Assembly: GCA_015680685.1 (NCBI GenBank)
Contig: MNCI01023656.1
Span: 320,204 to 347,969 of the forward strand
Length of the DNA stretch: 27,766 nucleotides
Source of the DNA: Gnetum montanum
Lineage: Eukaryota > Streptophyta > Gnetopsida > Gnetales > Gnetaceae
Reading direction: 5' to 3'
Shown: positions 10,743-20,471 of the stretch, one piece after another
How positions within the stretch are numbered: the first letter of the stretch is position 1
How the letters are laid out: the number at the start of each line of letters is the position of its first letter
Position numbers and translations under genes: made by a program
The notes under the pieces: model-generated
Told to the model about the DNA's origin: nothing
Database searches by the model: none
The model's input: only the letters and a program-made list of their open reading frames with translations

Positions 10743-12918
10743 ATGTGGCTAAGATGGTCATATGACAAAGAAGATAAAACATATAATGAACTAACTTTAG
10801 AGGTGAGGACATATTTTAAGATTAGTACATACCATCTCTTCCCAACTAAAGGGCTTAATAGGATCTCAACATTTATAGCCAGGGGAAGTGCCATTTTAAT
10901 GCACAAATATGTGGCTAACCTTTCTTAGTTCTATTTCATAGAGATTTAGATGTGGTTCTAGGAGAAAAAGGTAGGGAAACCAATACTCCCATTCCCTTAC
11001 CTAATCAAAAAGTTATGTAAATGCACTGAAATCCTAGGATATATGAATAATACCCCTAGGAAGGCTTAGAATGCCTCTTTCACTGAACTCCTCAAACCTA
11101 TAGCACCAAGACAAGATCTTGATGAAGAGCAAGAACTAAAGAAGGAAGTAGAGCTAGACGTAGAAGTACAATGTGAGCTTGAATAGTGCCTAGAAACACA
11201 AGCTTCACTACTACTACCGCCATAAGATTACGAGCCCTCAATGAGTCATCTGTAGAAAATTGTTGAGGTTGTGAGTTGGGGTAGTAGAGATGAGTCTAAC
11301 CTCTTTAGAGTAATCAATGATGCTATACAACCCATCATTTCAACCAATCCAACAAGGGGAGAGATATCATTGCAATTAGGAGTAGGAAAATCTTTGGAAA
11401 TGCTGCATCCTTCCAAGTAATGCTTAAAATTGAAGAAGGTTCCAGAGTTGTGGTAATGTAGCATCAAGAAGTGGTAGGTGTAGAAAAGTGATTATGGATC
11501 ACATAAAAGAATCATTCAATGTACCTGTTGTGTCCCTGGTAGATCTTACTAGGACCAGAGATGCACAAATACTGGCCAGAACTTTGATGACTCCTACGAT
11601 ACATGAGGATGCACTTGATCGTTTGCTGCAAACAGGGCAAGTGATGACCTCCTTGTTTGACATCCCTAGTGATGTCATTGTAGCATAGTTAGATATCATA
11701 GCCATCAAATGGAAGCTGGTTATGTCTAAAGTTAGGGTAGAACATGTAGAAGTGGAGGTGAAAAAGTTGCAACAAGAGCTAGCCACCTTGAGAGTTGAAG
11801 GATAGAATCCTACTCGGTTTGTTGTGCTTGACCATCTAGAACAATTTAAGATGGGGTTGCTAGCCAAGTTGAATAAGGAGAGCGTAGTTGTAGAATAAGA
11901 AAAGGAGAAAGTGATCTAGAATGCCTCTACTATCGATGCATAATCCCATGCTTATAAAAAGGCATTGATCATTGTGCAAGAGGAAAACAAGTAGCTCGTT
12001 GCCAAAAATTCAAGGTTGACCAAAATTGAAAAGAAAAAGAATATTCTTAGGGAAGGTGTCCACCAGTTAAGAGAATAACTAGTGAGGATCAACTAGGACA
12101 TAAATAAATTGATCAAAGAAAATAGAACCCTCATAATGAAGGAGGTACACACTATTTGACAAAATTCTACAATAGAAATCAATGCATGGTAGAATGAGGC
12201 CAAGAAGCATGAAACACTGAAGGAACACTTTCGTGACCAGGTAGGAATGTATAAGCAAATAAATGAGAAGGAAATATAGATGGCTAAAGCTCACATTGGG
12301 TCCTTGTCAACAAAAAATCCTAAGTGGTAGCCAATTCTGGATAGTTATGCACTAGTGCAGTAGGCAAAAGTAAAGAATAAAGACCTGCAGATAAAACATT
12401 TAAAAGAATACATGGTATTGGCTAACCTTAGATATGCTAACCTTGCCATATTAATAGCAGGTTGACCTCAGAATGAGCTAGAGAAGTAGGTAGCGAGCAC
12501 CTATGCATTGTATGAAAAAGAGTTTGCAAATCAGAAAGATGCTTTGCAGAAGCTCCATGTGGAAAACTCAGAATTGGAGGTGATTAAAGCTCACTACCAC
12601 AGATAGAAGGATGTCACCTTAGACCTAGCTAGGAGATTAATAAATTATCAAGAATTTAGAGAAAAAGCTAGGACCTTTGAGGAAGAGCGATGGTAGTTTG
12701 CGACTTAGTATGTGAAGGCCAACAAGATGTTTCCACAACTACCATGTCCTTAAGACCTACTGGTGCTAGCACACATAAATTCAGTAGCCTAGATGGTACA
12801 CAACCCACAAATGGGAGAAGAAAAGTTGCAAGCATTGCTTGATCGCTACAAATTTCATAAGCTTAACAACAAAGGGAAGCAACCAATGGAGGAGCCATCG
12901 CCTCTGGGCACTACATGA
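10743..12918 (+). pseudogene. Second ORF of element B: plant-transposon-protein-like N-terminus plus coiled coil
   Basis: The first part (10743 to about 11470, frame 3) contains YHLFPTKGLNRISTFIARGS and PILPFPYLIKKLC. These resemble the 'putative plant transposon protein' (Transposase_32-type) pattern LFPT.H...-FP.LI..LC. The second part (about 11488-12918, frame 1) has no frameshift for 1.4 kb and is rich in Lys, Glu, Gln and Leu in a coiled-coil-like pattern, for example LQQELATLRVEG, KKNILREGVHQLRE and DALQKLHVENSELE. I count 20 internal stops there: 14 TAG, 4 TAA and 2 TGA, each explicable by one C-to-T or G-to-A change. The tail is KLNNKGKQPMEEPSP then TGA. It replaces pol between gag and the 3' LTR. 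Family assignment is from memory of motifs and is tentative; an ancient ORF of about 700 residues is well supported. Confidence 0.6.
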
Positions 12919-13093
12919 GCTTTCTAGTTTTTGTTTTGTAATATTGTGTTCCAATTTTTGTAAATCATCACTGCAGCATGTAAGAGTCAATTGTTTTATT
13001 TGTTGTTTAAGTCAGTCAATAATTCCATACCTTCCTAATATTTTATAAGAGTTTGTTCCTCATTTTGTTTAACTCAAGGATGAGTTTTCATTT

Positions 13094-13106
13094 AGTTTTG
13101 GGGGTA
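13094..13106 (+). other. Polypurine tract of element B
   Basis: AGTTTTGGGGGTA ends exactly where the 3' LTR begins (TGATGAG at 13107). TTTTGGGGG-type tracts prime plus-strand synthesis in Athila-like elements. Confidence 0.75.
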
Positions 13107-13970
13107 TGATGAGTCATGAATTTATTAGCCTTGATATCAAATTATTGATATCAGAGCCTAGGAAACAATGTCAAATATCCAATATTGTCTCCTTCTTGCT
13201 AGCCTATAAATACAACACTTAGGTGCACAGTTGAGATATAGAAAATAAAGTTTTAGTTCTCAGTTTTTGATAGTTTTTCTTAGATTTCTAAATTCAAGTT
13301 CTTTTATTCCCTAATGCATGCTCGTAATATGATGTTTGTAATCGTACGACACCTTTCTTTGAGTGTGACATACTTGGATATGTTACATGACTAGAAATAA
13401 AGATCGAGATTACTTCCATCATTACTGCATTCACTTAGATTTATTATTACTTTAATTATTTAATTATTTACTATTTTCTTTAGTTAATATTTCCATTTAT
13501 TTCTATTTACTATTCCTATTATTAAGCGGAATGAGTACAACTTAATCACGAGCACTTAAGTGTAAGTACTTGCTAATCCAATAGTGTATTGTTTGGCGCA
13601 CCTAGTGACGTACACTTGGCAATCCTAGCGGTAGTTATATGAAGTCCAAGGCATGTATGAATGATTGGGGATAAGTACTCATTGCATGTAGGCTAGTTTA
13701 GATCTTCTTTTCCATTGTTCATTAGCTTAGTCAATTCATCTTTTATCATCATTAAGAGCAGCATAGAATTAGACAACATCATGTGCCTCACTTTGGACTA
13801 AACCATATGTGACAAAGCTACCACTAGTCCAAGTGGGAAGATAGTGAACTATGATCAAAGCATAATGATCTAAATGCCACAACTAGTTCCATCCACAAGA
13901 TTTCAACTAAATCATGTGTGAACACTTATGATTCATATGGTTGGGCATAGGGGTACCTCAACGCCCATCA
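13107..13970 (+). repeat. 3' LTR of element B (864 bp)
   Basis: Uninterrupted copy of the B LTR. It has the TGATGAG start, two GATATC palindromes (in TTGATATCAAATTATTGATATCA, 13130-13152), TATAAATA (13205-13212) and an AATAAA signal near 13397. The end reads CATCA, with the usual ACTCATCA changed to GCCCATCA. Confidence 0.9.
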
Positions 13971-14350
13971 GTTGACTTCTTTTATTCTTTGGATTTGCTT
14001 CTAAACCTTGCTTGTAATGTTGGTTTTAATAATAATTGAAGCAAACCTATTTATTTCTCTTTCTCTTTTTGGTAGAGTATTATTTATATATTTCTGAGGT
14101 GACAAATTCCCATAAATCATTAGTATCCAATTGCAATTCCATCATTTTATAATTAATAGGTACTATGTGTATGTTTTCAAAGATTGTAACTTTGCTACCT
14201 AAGTGTTTCTATGTTTGTTTTTCTACAAGTCTTTTGTATTCTTCAATGAAGATGCCTACGACTTCTCATCTATATTTTTCATTTTCATTATCTTTTCTAT
14301 GTTCTTTTTCTTTAAACCTTTTTCCTAGTTTCCCTAATCATTCTTAGTAC
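13971..14350 (-). pseudogene. Possible gag start of copia remnant F beyond element B
   Basis: On the minus strand, about 14300-14080 reads GIFIEEYKRLVEKQ and, further on, NYKMMELQLDTNDLWEFV. The second peptide resembles the NYxxWxxxMxxxLxxxxLWxxV opening of copia gag proteins. Position and strand fit the continuation of remnant F, which element B splits at 2561/13971. This is tentative because there are several stops and the zinc knuckle is not visible. Confidence 0.35.
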
Positions 14351-15586
14351 TTTTATGTTTTGGCTTTGGTGGCATGTTAAATTTTCAATATGTTTTTTTT
14401 ATCTTACACAATCTCCACATATAAAGTATTTTATAAAGAATGAAATTGTACATAAAAATGTAATACAATCAAATTGTGATACAGAAAAAATAAGTTTGGA
14501 ACTATTGTTTGTCCATATTCCTACCAACTAAAATTACCTATATTTGTTATCAACAGATAACTTTTTCTAAACTCACATTATTGTCTTTGATAGATCACAC
14601 TGTGGTTATAATACTCAATTCTTTCTTATTTTCTTACATATTTTCATTATGTTTTTTCTTTACATGCTTTATACTTAAATTCTTTCTTGTTCGTACAATA
14701 GTATCCATTCATCTTTTGATCATGTCCCTTCTTAATTCACAATGGTTTATTGACACTAACTCCTTTGTCAAAGTGAGAAAATGCTAGAGATGTTGAAAAG
14801 CCTTTTATGAAGTATTCTAAATTCAAAGTAAAATTTTGCTATTTTGAAGGCCATTTTGAGTTTAGTGCAAGTACATTATGACCTAGTTGTTCTTTGGCAT
14901 GGCATAAATAAAACTCATGATGTATGCCTAAGAAAGTAAATTAAAATTTTCTCAAGGGTAGTGTAAATCACTCAATATTACATCTTGTTATTTTTTCTTT
15001 GGTTGATTATGAAATAATCTTCATCTACTACATAAAATGCTTTTTTTTTGTTTTACAATAAATATGCAATTTTTTGGGGTGATGGTATGATGATAGTTTC
15101 TCAAGTTGAATACCTAGGTTTGAGCCTAGGTATAGCCACTCAAAGAGGTTAGGTTTTCGCTCATCAACCAACCTTCCTAAGAACTAGGTGATAATCCTTT
15201 TAAAAATTTTATTTTCATATATAATAAGTATGCCATCTTAAAATTTTATTTCTTATAGTTTCTAAGTATTGATGCTTTAATAAATGAATATATTTTTATT
15301 TAACAATGTAGGAAACTGAACCCTTAACAGAAATTTGGTTGTGGACAAACTTCTTTAGGAACTATACAACATGCAACTTGCCTATTCAATGCTACAAGAA
15401 ATACTCTAGCTTATGTAGAATCTTTCAATATAGATCTATTGTAGAAGTTAAGAATGAATTAGTAAAAAAATAAAAAATTTATTTGTTATATGAAAAAACA
15501 TCAAGGCAAACAAAATTCTTTTTTTCCATCACCTTATGCCTTACAAATTGTTGATGAAAAAGTGATGTCAGGAAGTAGTATATTAC
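14351..15586. other. AT-rich stretch without a recognisable gene
   Basis: ORFs here are short and of low complexity. Apart from the SINE-like site near 15112 and T/A-rich runs (15041-15050, 15464-15480) I see nothing to annotate. The part next to 15586 should be intron or 3' flank of the petC fragment; I could not find its final exon (the SLALAHxD...PWVETDFR region). Confidence 0.5.
15077..15200 (+). repeat. Possible tRNA-derived SINE (weak)
   Basis: ACCTAGGTTTGAGCCTAGGT (15112-15131) folds as a T-arm-like hairpin. GGTTTGAGCCT within it is close to the RNA polymerase III box B consensus GGTTCGANNCC. Upstream, ATAGTTTCTCAAGTTGAAT faintly resembles box A. Boundaries are guesses and no target duplication was found. 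Confidence 0.25.
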
Positions 15587-16072
15587 CAGAGGAGCAGGAC
15601 CTCTAACAACCTTGCCTTGGCCATTATACTGAGATCAATGGTAGGGGTAGATGAACTTTTTTTTTGTAGCATTCCATTGAACAACATAACCAAGATGCAT
15701 GCATACGACATTGATCCCATAAGGTGTCAATTGCCCATCATTTTCCACAAAAAGATAAGTAGGATCTCCCTGTCAATAGCTAGCAAGCCATATTCAAAAA
15801 CCCACATACAAATTTCTCATGATTTCAAGCTAATTGGTATTTCTATTGTGGTGCTTGAGTAGATTGCAAATTCAAGCTTCATTTCTAGCATAAGAATATG
15901 CTTAACTGTGTTGGGTTTCAACCAATTAAGCAGAAAACATTACATCTTACCTTCAGGCCCTGTGCCAAGGTTCTGTCACTAGGAGGATGGGTTTTAAGCC
16001 ATGCTGAAGCATTGATGTCATTTCCTATGGCATCCTTGGCCACAACTCCACCTTCGCCAAATCCACTCTTGT
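15587..16072 (-). pseudogene. petC: petC pseudogene fragment (Rieske iron-sulfur protein of cytochrome b6f)
   Basis: Two minus-strand exons with an intron between them. Exon one (16072-15951) reads [19 protein letters not shown] then DRTLAQGLK and ends at a GTAAG donor (from 15950). Exon two (15769-15587) starts after an AG acceptor (15771-15770) with [12 protein letters not shown], continues [16 protein letters not shown] and GQGKVVRGPAPL, and ends at a GTAATA donor. Functional PetC, the thylakoid Rieske subunit carrying electrons from plastoquinol to cytochrome f, has CTHLGC and CPCHGSQYN cluster boxes. Here they are CMHLGY and YPYH-stop-SQYN, so three cluster cysteines are Tyr and a TGA replaces Gly. 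Retained introns make this a genomic copy, not a retrocopy. The N-terminus, transit peptide and last exon are not seen. Confidence 0.88.
15770..15950 (-). other. Retained intron of the petC pseudogene
   Basis: 181 bp between the K of AQGLK and the G of GDPTY. It begins GTAAGATG and ends in AG on the minus strand. Confidence 0.8.
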
Positions 16073-16248
16073 CTTAGTAATCACATCCATTAGAAGAAAA
16101 ATGTTTAAAATTATAATTTTTCTAATAAAAACTCATTCCTACCACAAACCAAATACTACTAAAAGAATTAACCTTGGATGGTCACCACAGGATCAATGCA
16201 GAGGAAGAATTTGACCACCATGTAGTCTTGCTTTTAGGGTCTAGGAAG
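16073..16248. other. Stretch between petC exon and copia element E
   Basis: Probably upstream petC intron: an AG precedes the exon at 16074-16073 on the minus strand. No further petC exon is recognisable before the copia LTR begins. Confidence 0.4.
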
Positions 16249-16522
16249 TGTTCTATAGTTAAATAAATATTCTTAGGGATTTCAGTTGCTATTTTCTTTC
16301 TTTAGAAATTGCTTCATATTAGGATTTAGTTGATATTTTCTTTCTTTAGAAGTTGCTTTATATTAGGATTTAGTTGCTATTTTCCATTGATGTATTTGCC
16401 TATTTAAAAGCCATTCTTAGTTGAATAAAAATGTGAAATTTAGTTGCCTCTATTTGCCCTTGTTTTGTTTTGTTTTGTTTTCTTTATCTGAAGCTAGTAG
16501 TGCATAGTCTTAGAGGTTGACA
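16249..16522 (+). repeat. 5' LTR of copia element E (start approximate)
   Basis: It ends TTGACA at 16522, one base before a Met-tRNA-type primer site. The likely start is TGTTCTATAG at 16249, giving about 274 bp, but no second LTR is in the window to confirm it. Inside are a 44-bp tandem duplication, a TATTTAAAA box (near 16399), and AATAAA near 16425. A TTTTG repeat lies near 16463-16482. Confidence 0.6.
16284..16383 (+). repeat. 44-bp tandem repeat in the E LTR
   Basis: 16284-16327 and 16328-16371 are near-identical units beginning AGTTGNTATTTTCTTTC, followed by a partial third copy (16372-16383). Confidence 0.9.
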
Positions 16523-16523
16523 G

Positions 16524-16535
16524 TGGTATTGGAGC
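16524..16535 (+). other. Initiator tRNA-Met-type primer binding site of E
   Basis: TGGTATTGGAGC compared with TGGTATCAGAGC, the usual plant copia primer site. There are two transitions. Confidence 0.75.
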
Positions 16536-16641
16536 TCAGTTTAGGAGGCTAGAGAGAAAGCCTAGTTCAATTGGCTAGAGAGAAAAGCACGGTAGTGCAC
16601 CTAGTTTAGAAGGCTAGATAGAAGAGCACAGTAGTGCATAA

Positions 16642-17136
16642 ATGGCCTCTCAAAATTTTGTACAACATGCCATCCCACATTTTGATGGTCACTGTGACCA
16701 TTGGAGCATGTTGATTGAAAACATTTTGAAGTCTAAGGAGTATTGGCAAGTTGTTAAAGATGGTGTAGTAGCACCCATAGCTAAGGTTGCACCCATAAAT
16801 GAATAAAGAAATGAGCTAGAGGGACTGAGGCTAAAAGATTTGAAGGCAAAGAATTATTTATTTTTAGCAATTGATCATTCTATCCTAAAGACTATTCTTA
16901 GCAAAGACACTTCCAAGGATATTTGAGATTCTATGGAGAAGAAATATTAGGATCTTTAAGAGTAAAGTGTGCATAACTTCAAGCCTTGAGAAGGGATTTT
17001 GAGACTCTATAGATGAAAGATGGGGAGTTTGTTACTAGCTATTATGCAAGGATAATGGGGATAGCCAATAACATGTGACTTCATGGTGAGAAGATGGAGG
17101 ATGTGATTATTGTTGAGAAGATATTGTGTTCCCTAT
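16642..17136 (+). pseudogene. Ty1/copia gag of element E, 5' part
   Basis: The ATG at 16642 opens MASQNFVQHAIPHFDG, then HWSMLIENILKSKEYWQVV, LKDLKAKNYLFLAID and ILSKDTSKDI. These match the UBN2-type gag of plant copia elements (PxFDGxxDHWSMLMENxLRSKEYW). A frameshift near 16970 moves the frame; reading resumes with DFETL, MKDGEFVTSYYARIMGIANNM and HGEKMEDVIIVEKILCSL. In-frame stops include CAA-to-TAA and TGG- or CAG-to-TAG types. The gag is cut after 17136 by element A and continues at 26991. It would form the capsid; this copy is dead. Confidence 0.88.
17132..17136 (+). repeat. Target site duplication of element A, left copy
   Basis: CCTAT, identical to 26991-26995. It lies inside the E gag codon series ...LCSL. 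Confidence 0.92.
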
Positions 17137-17933
17137 TGATGAGCTGCGATATCGCGTCGGCCCTTGCGATATCATGTACGCAATATCGTAGCCCACCGCT
17201 AGGTCTATAAATAAGAGGTGGCTTTTCCTTGTTCAATCATATAGAGTTAGTCCCTTAGCCAAACTATAGCAGTTTTACCATTCCAGAGTTAGAATAATTT
17301 CCATGTGCCCGTAGTAGGAGTCTCAAAGTGAACGGATCTTTATTCGAGAAAATTGTACCTGAGCACATATTTGTGTACGGAAATAAAGACAAACTTTCTA
17401 ATAAACCTTGCAGCATATGGACTAAGCTAAATAGGATTTAGTTATTATTAAATGTTTAAATGCTTTCCTAGATAATTAATCTCTCTCAACCCTTGACTCT
17501 CCTAGTTAAGTGCATTCAGTACGACTGCTTCAAGCACATATGTAACGCTTGGTAACCCAGTAACTAGTAGCGTTTTGTAATCCCAGTAGCGTTGCACTGG
17601 TTTAGGGTGTGTGCAGCAAGTGGGAATGGATATTGATGCTAGGATAATTAAAGCTTAGTTAGTGAATAGTTAATGGAAATTATTTATTTAGTTCTCTTCA
17701 CCTTTCCCTACTAGCATAGGCATTAAAAAGATAAAAGATATAAAAATCATATACCTCAGGCTTACTTAACCATACAACTATGACAATACAAGTAAGTCTA
17801 GGAAGACAACGATTGATTAACCTTAAGTATTCCATTAGGGCATGTAAGCACTTAGTCCTTGGAGTTCGACTAGATTGCGCGTGAGATGCTTGTATTCATA
17901 TGGTTGAGTGTAGGGGTACCTTGCCACTCATCA
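17137..17933 (+). repeat. 5' LTR of element A
   Basis: U3 starts TGATGAG and has decayed GATATC palindromes near 17148-17191, TATAAATA at 17206-17213 and AATAAA at 17382-17387. U5 ends with the conserved GTAGGGGTACCTTGCCACTC then ATCA. Confidence 0.95.
17206..17213 (+). promoter_or_regulatory. TATA box of the A 5' LTR
   Basis: TATAAATA in GTCTATAAATAAGAGGTGGC, conserved in the 3' LTR (26263-26270) and the family-C LTR (27225-27232). It should drive the genomic transcript. Confidence 0.8.
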
Positions 17934-17934
17934 T

Positions 17935-17952
17935 TGGCGGCGTTGCTGGGGA
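17935..17952 (+). other. tRNA-Asp-type primer binding site of A
   Basis: TGGCGGCGTTGCTGGGGA begins one base after the LTR. It matches TGGCGCCGTTGCCGGGGA at 16 of 18 positions. Confidence 0.85.
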
Positions 17953-18181
17953 CTTAGTTGTTTGTGGGCTACGTTAAACATAGCAGATCATCCATATCGT
18001 TGGGAGCTAGAATGAATCCTTAGGGTTGATCAAAAGAAAAATAAAATAATAGTAAATAGCACACCGAACAAGACAAAAATTTCTTCTTCTTCGCACAAAA
18101 GCACTTCACCGCCTAGGACTCACATAAAAGATAGTCAATGACACAACACACATAACCAAAATCTGCCAGTTCCACAATAAT

Positions 18182-20076
18182 TCTATGTGGTATATATTCA
18201 TCATCATGAGTATATACCTGACCTTACCTTTATTCTTCATCAAGATGAACAACTAAGTTAGAGAGACTTGGAGGGTAACATAGTGTTGCCTCCAGACAGA
18301 TTAGCCCCCAACATGCTTCTTCGTGCCCTTGCATAAATAGGCATGTCACAGTTATACATAGAGTACATTTCATGTGATTACAACACAAGGGACTACCATC
18401 CCACAAAAGTGCAATGTCAACGGGACTTGCAACAGGAGAGTTACCATACATCATTGAAGGGCAAAGGACCCCGTAACACTCCACATGTCTTAAGCAAAAT
18501 AGAGGGTGGTGAACCTATTTCAATAGGTTCTCCACAAAACGATGTTCCCCCTCCTAACAATGGTGAGGAGGTGGTGTATTAGAACCTTCACTTCATGATT
18601 CAAAACCTTAGTTCTGATCCCCACGAACACCAAGTGTTCAACAAGGGAACACAAACACATGATAAGGATGGGCATTCTGATTGTCATCATGATCGGGGCC
18701 AAGACCACCAAAGAGAAGGTAGGAAACATCGTCATGACGATGGTTCTCCTTCTTCTTCACCTTCATCATCACATTCACCCTCTCCTTCTATATCGGGACG
18801 TAGTCATAAGGAACCTAACCGTGAGGATAAGGGTAAACAAAATGAGAGACCTCGATGAGAGAGTTGAGAATGAGGATGAGGGCATTCTAGAGAATCACGA
18901 CATGGAAGAAGGAAAAGTAGGGACCTGCGTAGACATCACAGATGCTATGAGAGAAATGACCACGAAGAACCCCTACTTGCAACCCAAAGCATGTTAGACA
19001 TCACGGAGGCCGTTAGAATACCCACAAGGCACTAAAAAGATAGCAGGAATAAGAGACTAGACATGAATAATATCCCACGGTTTGAGGGGGGATACAACAC
19101 TAATCCTCAAAACCACTTACAGGCATTTCATGATGCATGTGCCTTGCAGAACATTGAGAACAAGTGGCAAAAACTAAAGTTATTTTCAAGGAAAATAGTA
19201 AAAGAAGCAAAAAGCTTGTACTAGTTCTTAGAATTGGAATCCATTCGAAGATGAAGTACGATGCTAGAACTATTTAATGATAAGTATCAAATGTACTCCC
19301 TAGTGGCCAACCTACAAAAGAAAATCCAAGGATGGAAGCAGGGAACTCATGAACCCTTGAATATTTCCATGGACCGATACTATGCACTGTTACATTGTTG
19401 CCTGGGCCATGGTTACTCATAGCAGGATCAACTACACCATCTCGTAGATGGACTTAGGCATGAAACTAGGAGAACCTTTGGAACGTATGCCCAAGGAAGA
19501 TTATCAGAGCTTGGGTTCTATTAGATCCATAGATTTCTGGAGCAAGTAGCTAAGGAAGAAGGAGAGCTATGTAAGAGAGAAAGTGCAAAAGAGTACAACC
19601 ACGATCCTTCCCTCTGAAAAAGGGGAATGAGATTCTATGAGGAGGAGGAAGAGTCATCACTCGAGGAGATGGTAAATAGGAAAACCTTACCACTTCAAAA
19701 ATTAACAATAGAAGTTTCGACAAAGGTAGAACAAATGTGAGACTCCTTGGATAGTAGATTTGAAACTATTCTCAAAATCATAGAGTCTAAGGAGTGAAGT
19801 AGTGACTATGATAAAAAGAAAAAGAGGGATTTGGACCATGCATGTAACAAAGGTAAGGGTAAAATGATCATCAACAAAGAATTTGTGGATTTTGATATAG
19901 ACAATGACAGTGGATGTGAGATATGCCAGTATGACCATCCTAAGGGATGTTGCCAGTAATCTCACATCTACAAGAGTTTGGGGTGTATGCACTCAACCCA
20001 TGACTTAACAAACAGCAAACACCCCGATGGTTACCATATTCCCAAGGTAACCCAAGGTAGTTTCACCAACCTTTAA
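18182..20076 (+). pseudogene. Gag of element A
   Basis: All in frame 1 with stops but no obvious frameshift until about 20040. The N-terminus reads YIPDLTFILHQDEQL and VLPPDRLAPNMLLRALA. A His/Arg/Ser-rich stretch (18595-18960) follows in which CGA codons have become TGA. The capsid-like core (18991 to about 19560) has MLDITEAVRI, LDMNNIPRFEGGY, NHLQAFHDAC, TMLELFNDKY, GWKQGTHEPLN and VDGLRHETRRTFG. An acidic/lysine-rich linker follows, then a Cys/His cluster (CEICQYDHPKGCC near 19917), not a canonical CCHC knuckle. It would form the virus-like particle. The true start is uncertain and is set where coding character begins. Confidence 0.82.
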
Positions 20077-20470
20077 CGTATTATCCAAGTGGAACTCCAC
20101 CACAACCTATTGAGCAACACTAGTAGTGGCAATACCCACATTCATGGGGGATGCCACCGCCAAGGCAACAATACCCTTACCGACAACCAGATCCATATGG
20201 TTATTATGTGTAACAGCCAATCTCTCCACGTGACTTTGTTGGTCACATGACTCCACAATGCCACTACCAAGCTTGGGAGTATTACAGGACTCCTTCTCCT
20301 AGGAGAGACACACCACATACATACCATCCTTTGAACCCATCCGTGACTCTTACACCAATAGCTCCACTACCACCTGCTCCAGCAATGCAAGGGATATTCC
20401 CCACTCAACCGTAGCAACCCAATGTCACGAGGGCTATGAATCCTTAACCCGTAGTTGGTTATGACAATCT
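20045..20470 (+). pseudogene. Pro/Gln/Tyr-rich linker between gag and protease (A)
   Basis: Frame 3, with several TAG stops: TYYPSGTPPQPIEQH, WGMPPPRQQYPYRQPDPYGY and PSPRRDTPHTYHPLNPSV. It follows a frame change from gag. The same kind of Pro-rich tail ends the gag remnant of element B. It is probably a disordered linker. Confidence 0.65.
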
Positions 20471-20471
20471 T

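Larger units (their letters stand above)
2562..13970 (+). mobile_element. Ty3/gypsy-type element B, pol-less, with a second ORF
   Basis: The 5' LTR (2562-2753 plus 5778-6440, about 855 bp without its insertion) and 3' LTR (13107-13970, 864 bp) are clear copies. They start TGATGAGTCATGA and end in CATCA. Flanks are ATTGA (2557-2561) and GTTGA (13971-13975), a 5-bp target duplication with one transition. Inside are a PBS-like site, a gag related to that of element A, a noncoding stretch that resembles A's 3' region, a long coiled-coil ORF remnant, and a polypurine tract directly before the 3' LTR. Protease, RT, RNase H and integrase are all missing. It is inserted in the minus-strand copia remnant F and is older and more decayed than A. 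Confidence 0.85.

Noticed and set aside
11499-11867. 122-codon minus-strand ORF inside element B
   Set aside because: It is antisense to the coiled-coil ORF, whose plus-strand frame stays coherent for 1.4 kb; CAG/CTG-rich codons explain the open antisense frame.
14165-14787. Two plus-strand ORFs rich in Phe, Leu and Ser, resembling membrane proteins
   Set aside because: The apparent hydrophobicity comes from T-rich DNA (TTT/CTT/TCT codons); no motif, and the minus strand fits a copia gag remnant better.
15617-15862. Plus-strand 81-codon ORF as a gene
   Set aside because: It is antisense to the petC exon at 15587-15769, which has splice sites and clear protein similarity on the minus strand.
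16190-16240. Minus-strand peptide MVVKFFLCIDPVVTIQ before a GT as another petC exon
   Set aside because: It does not match the petC region expected upstream (membrane anchor and Gly-rich hinge).
18659-18997. 112-codon plus-strand ORF (frame 2) in the A gag region
   Set aside because: Frame 1 carries the R/S/H-rich gag sequence through this region and lines up with element B gag; this ORF is an out-of-frame shadow.
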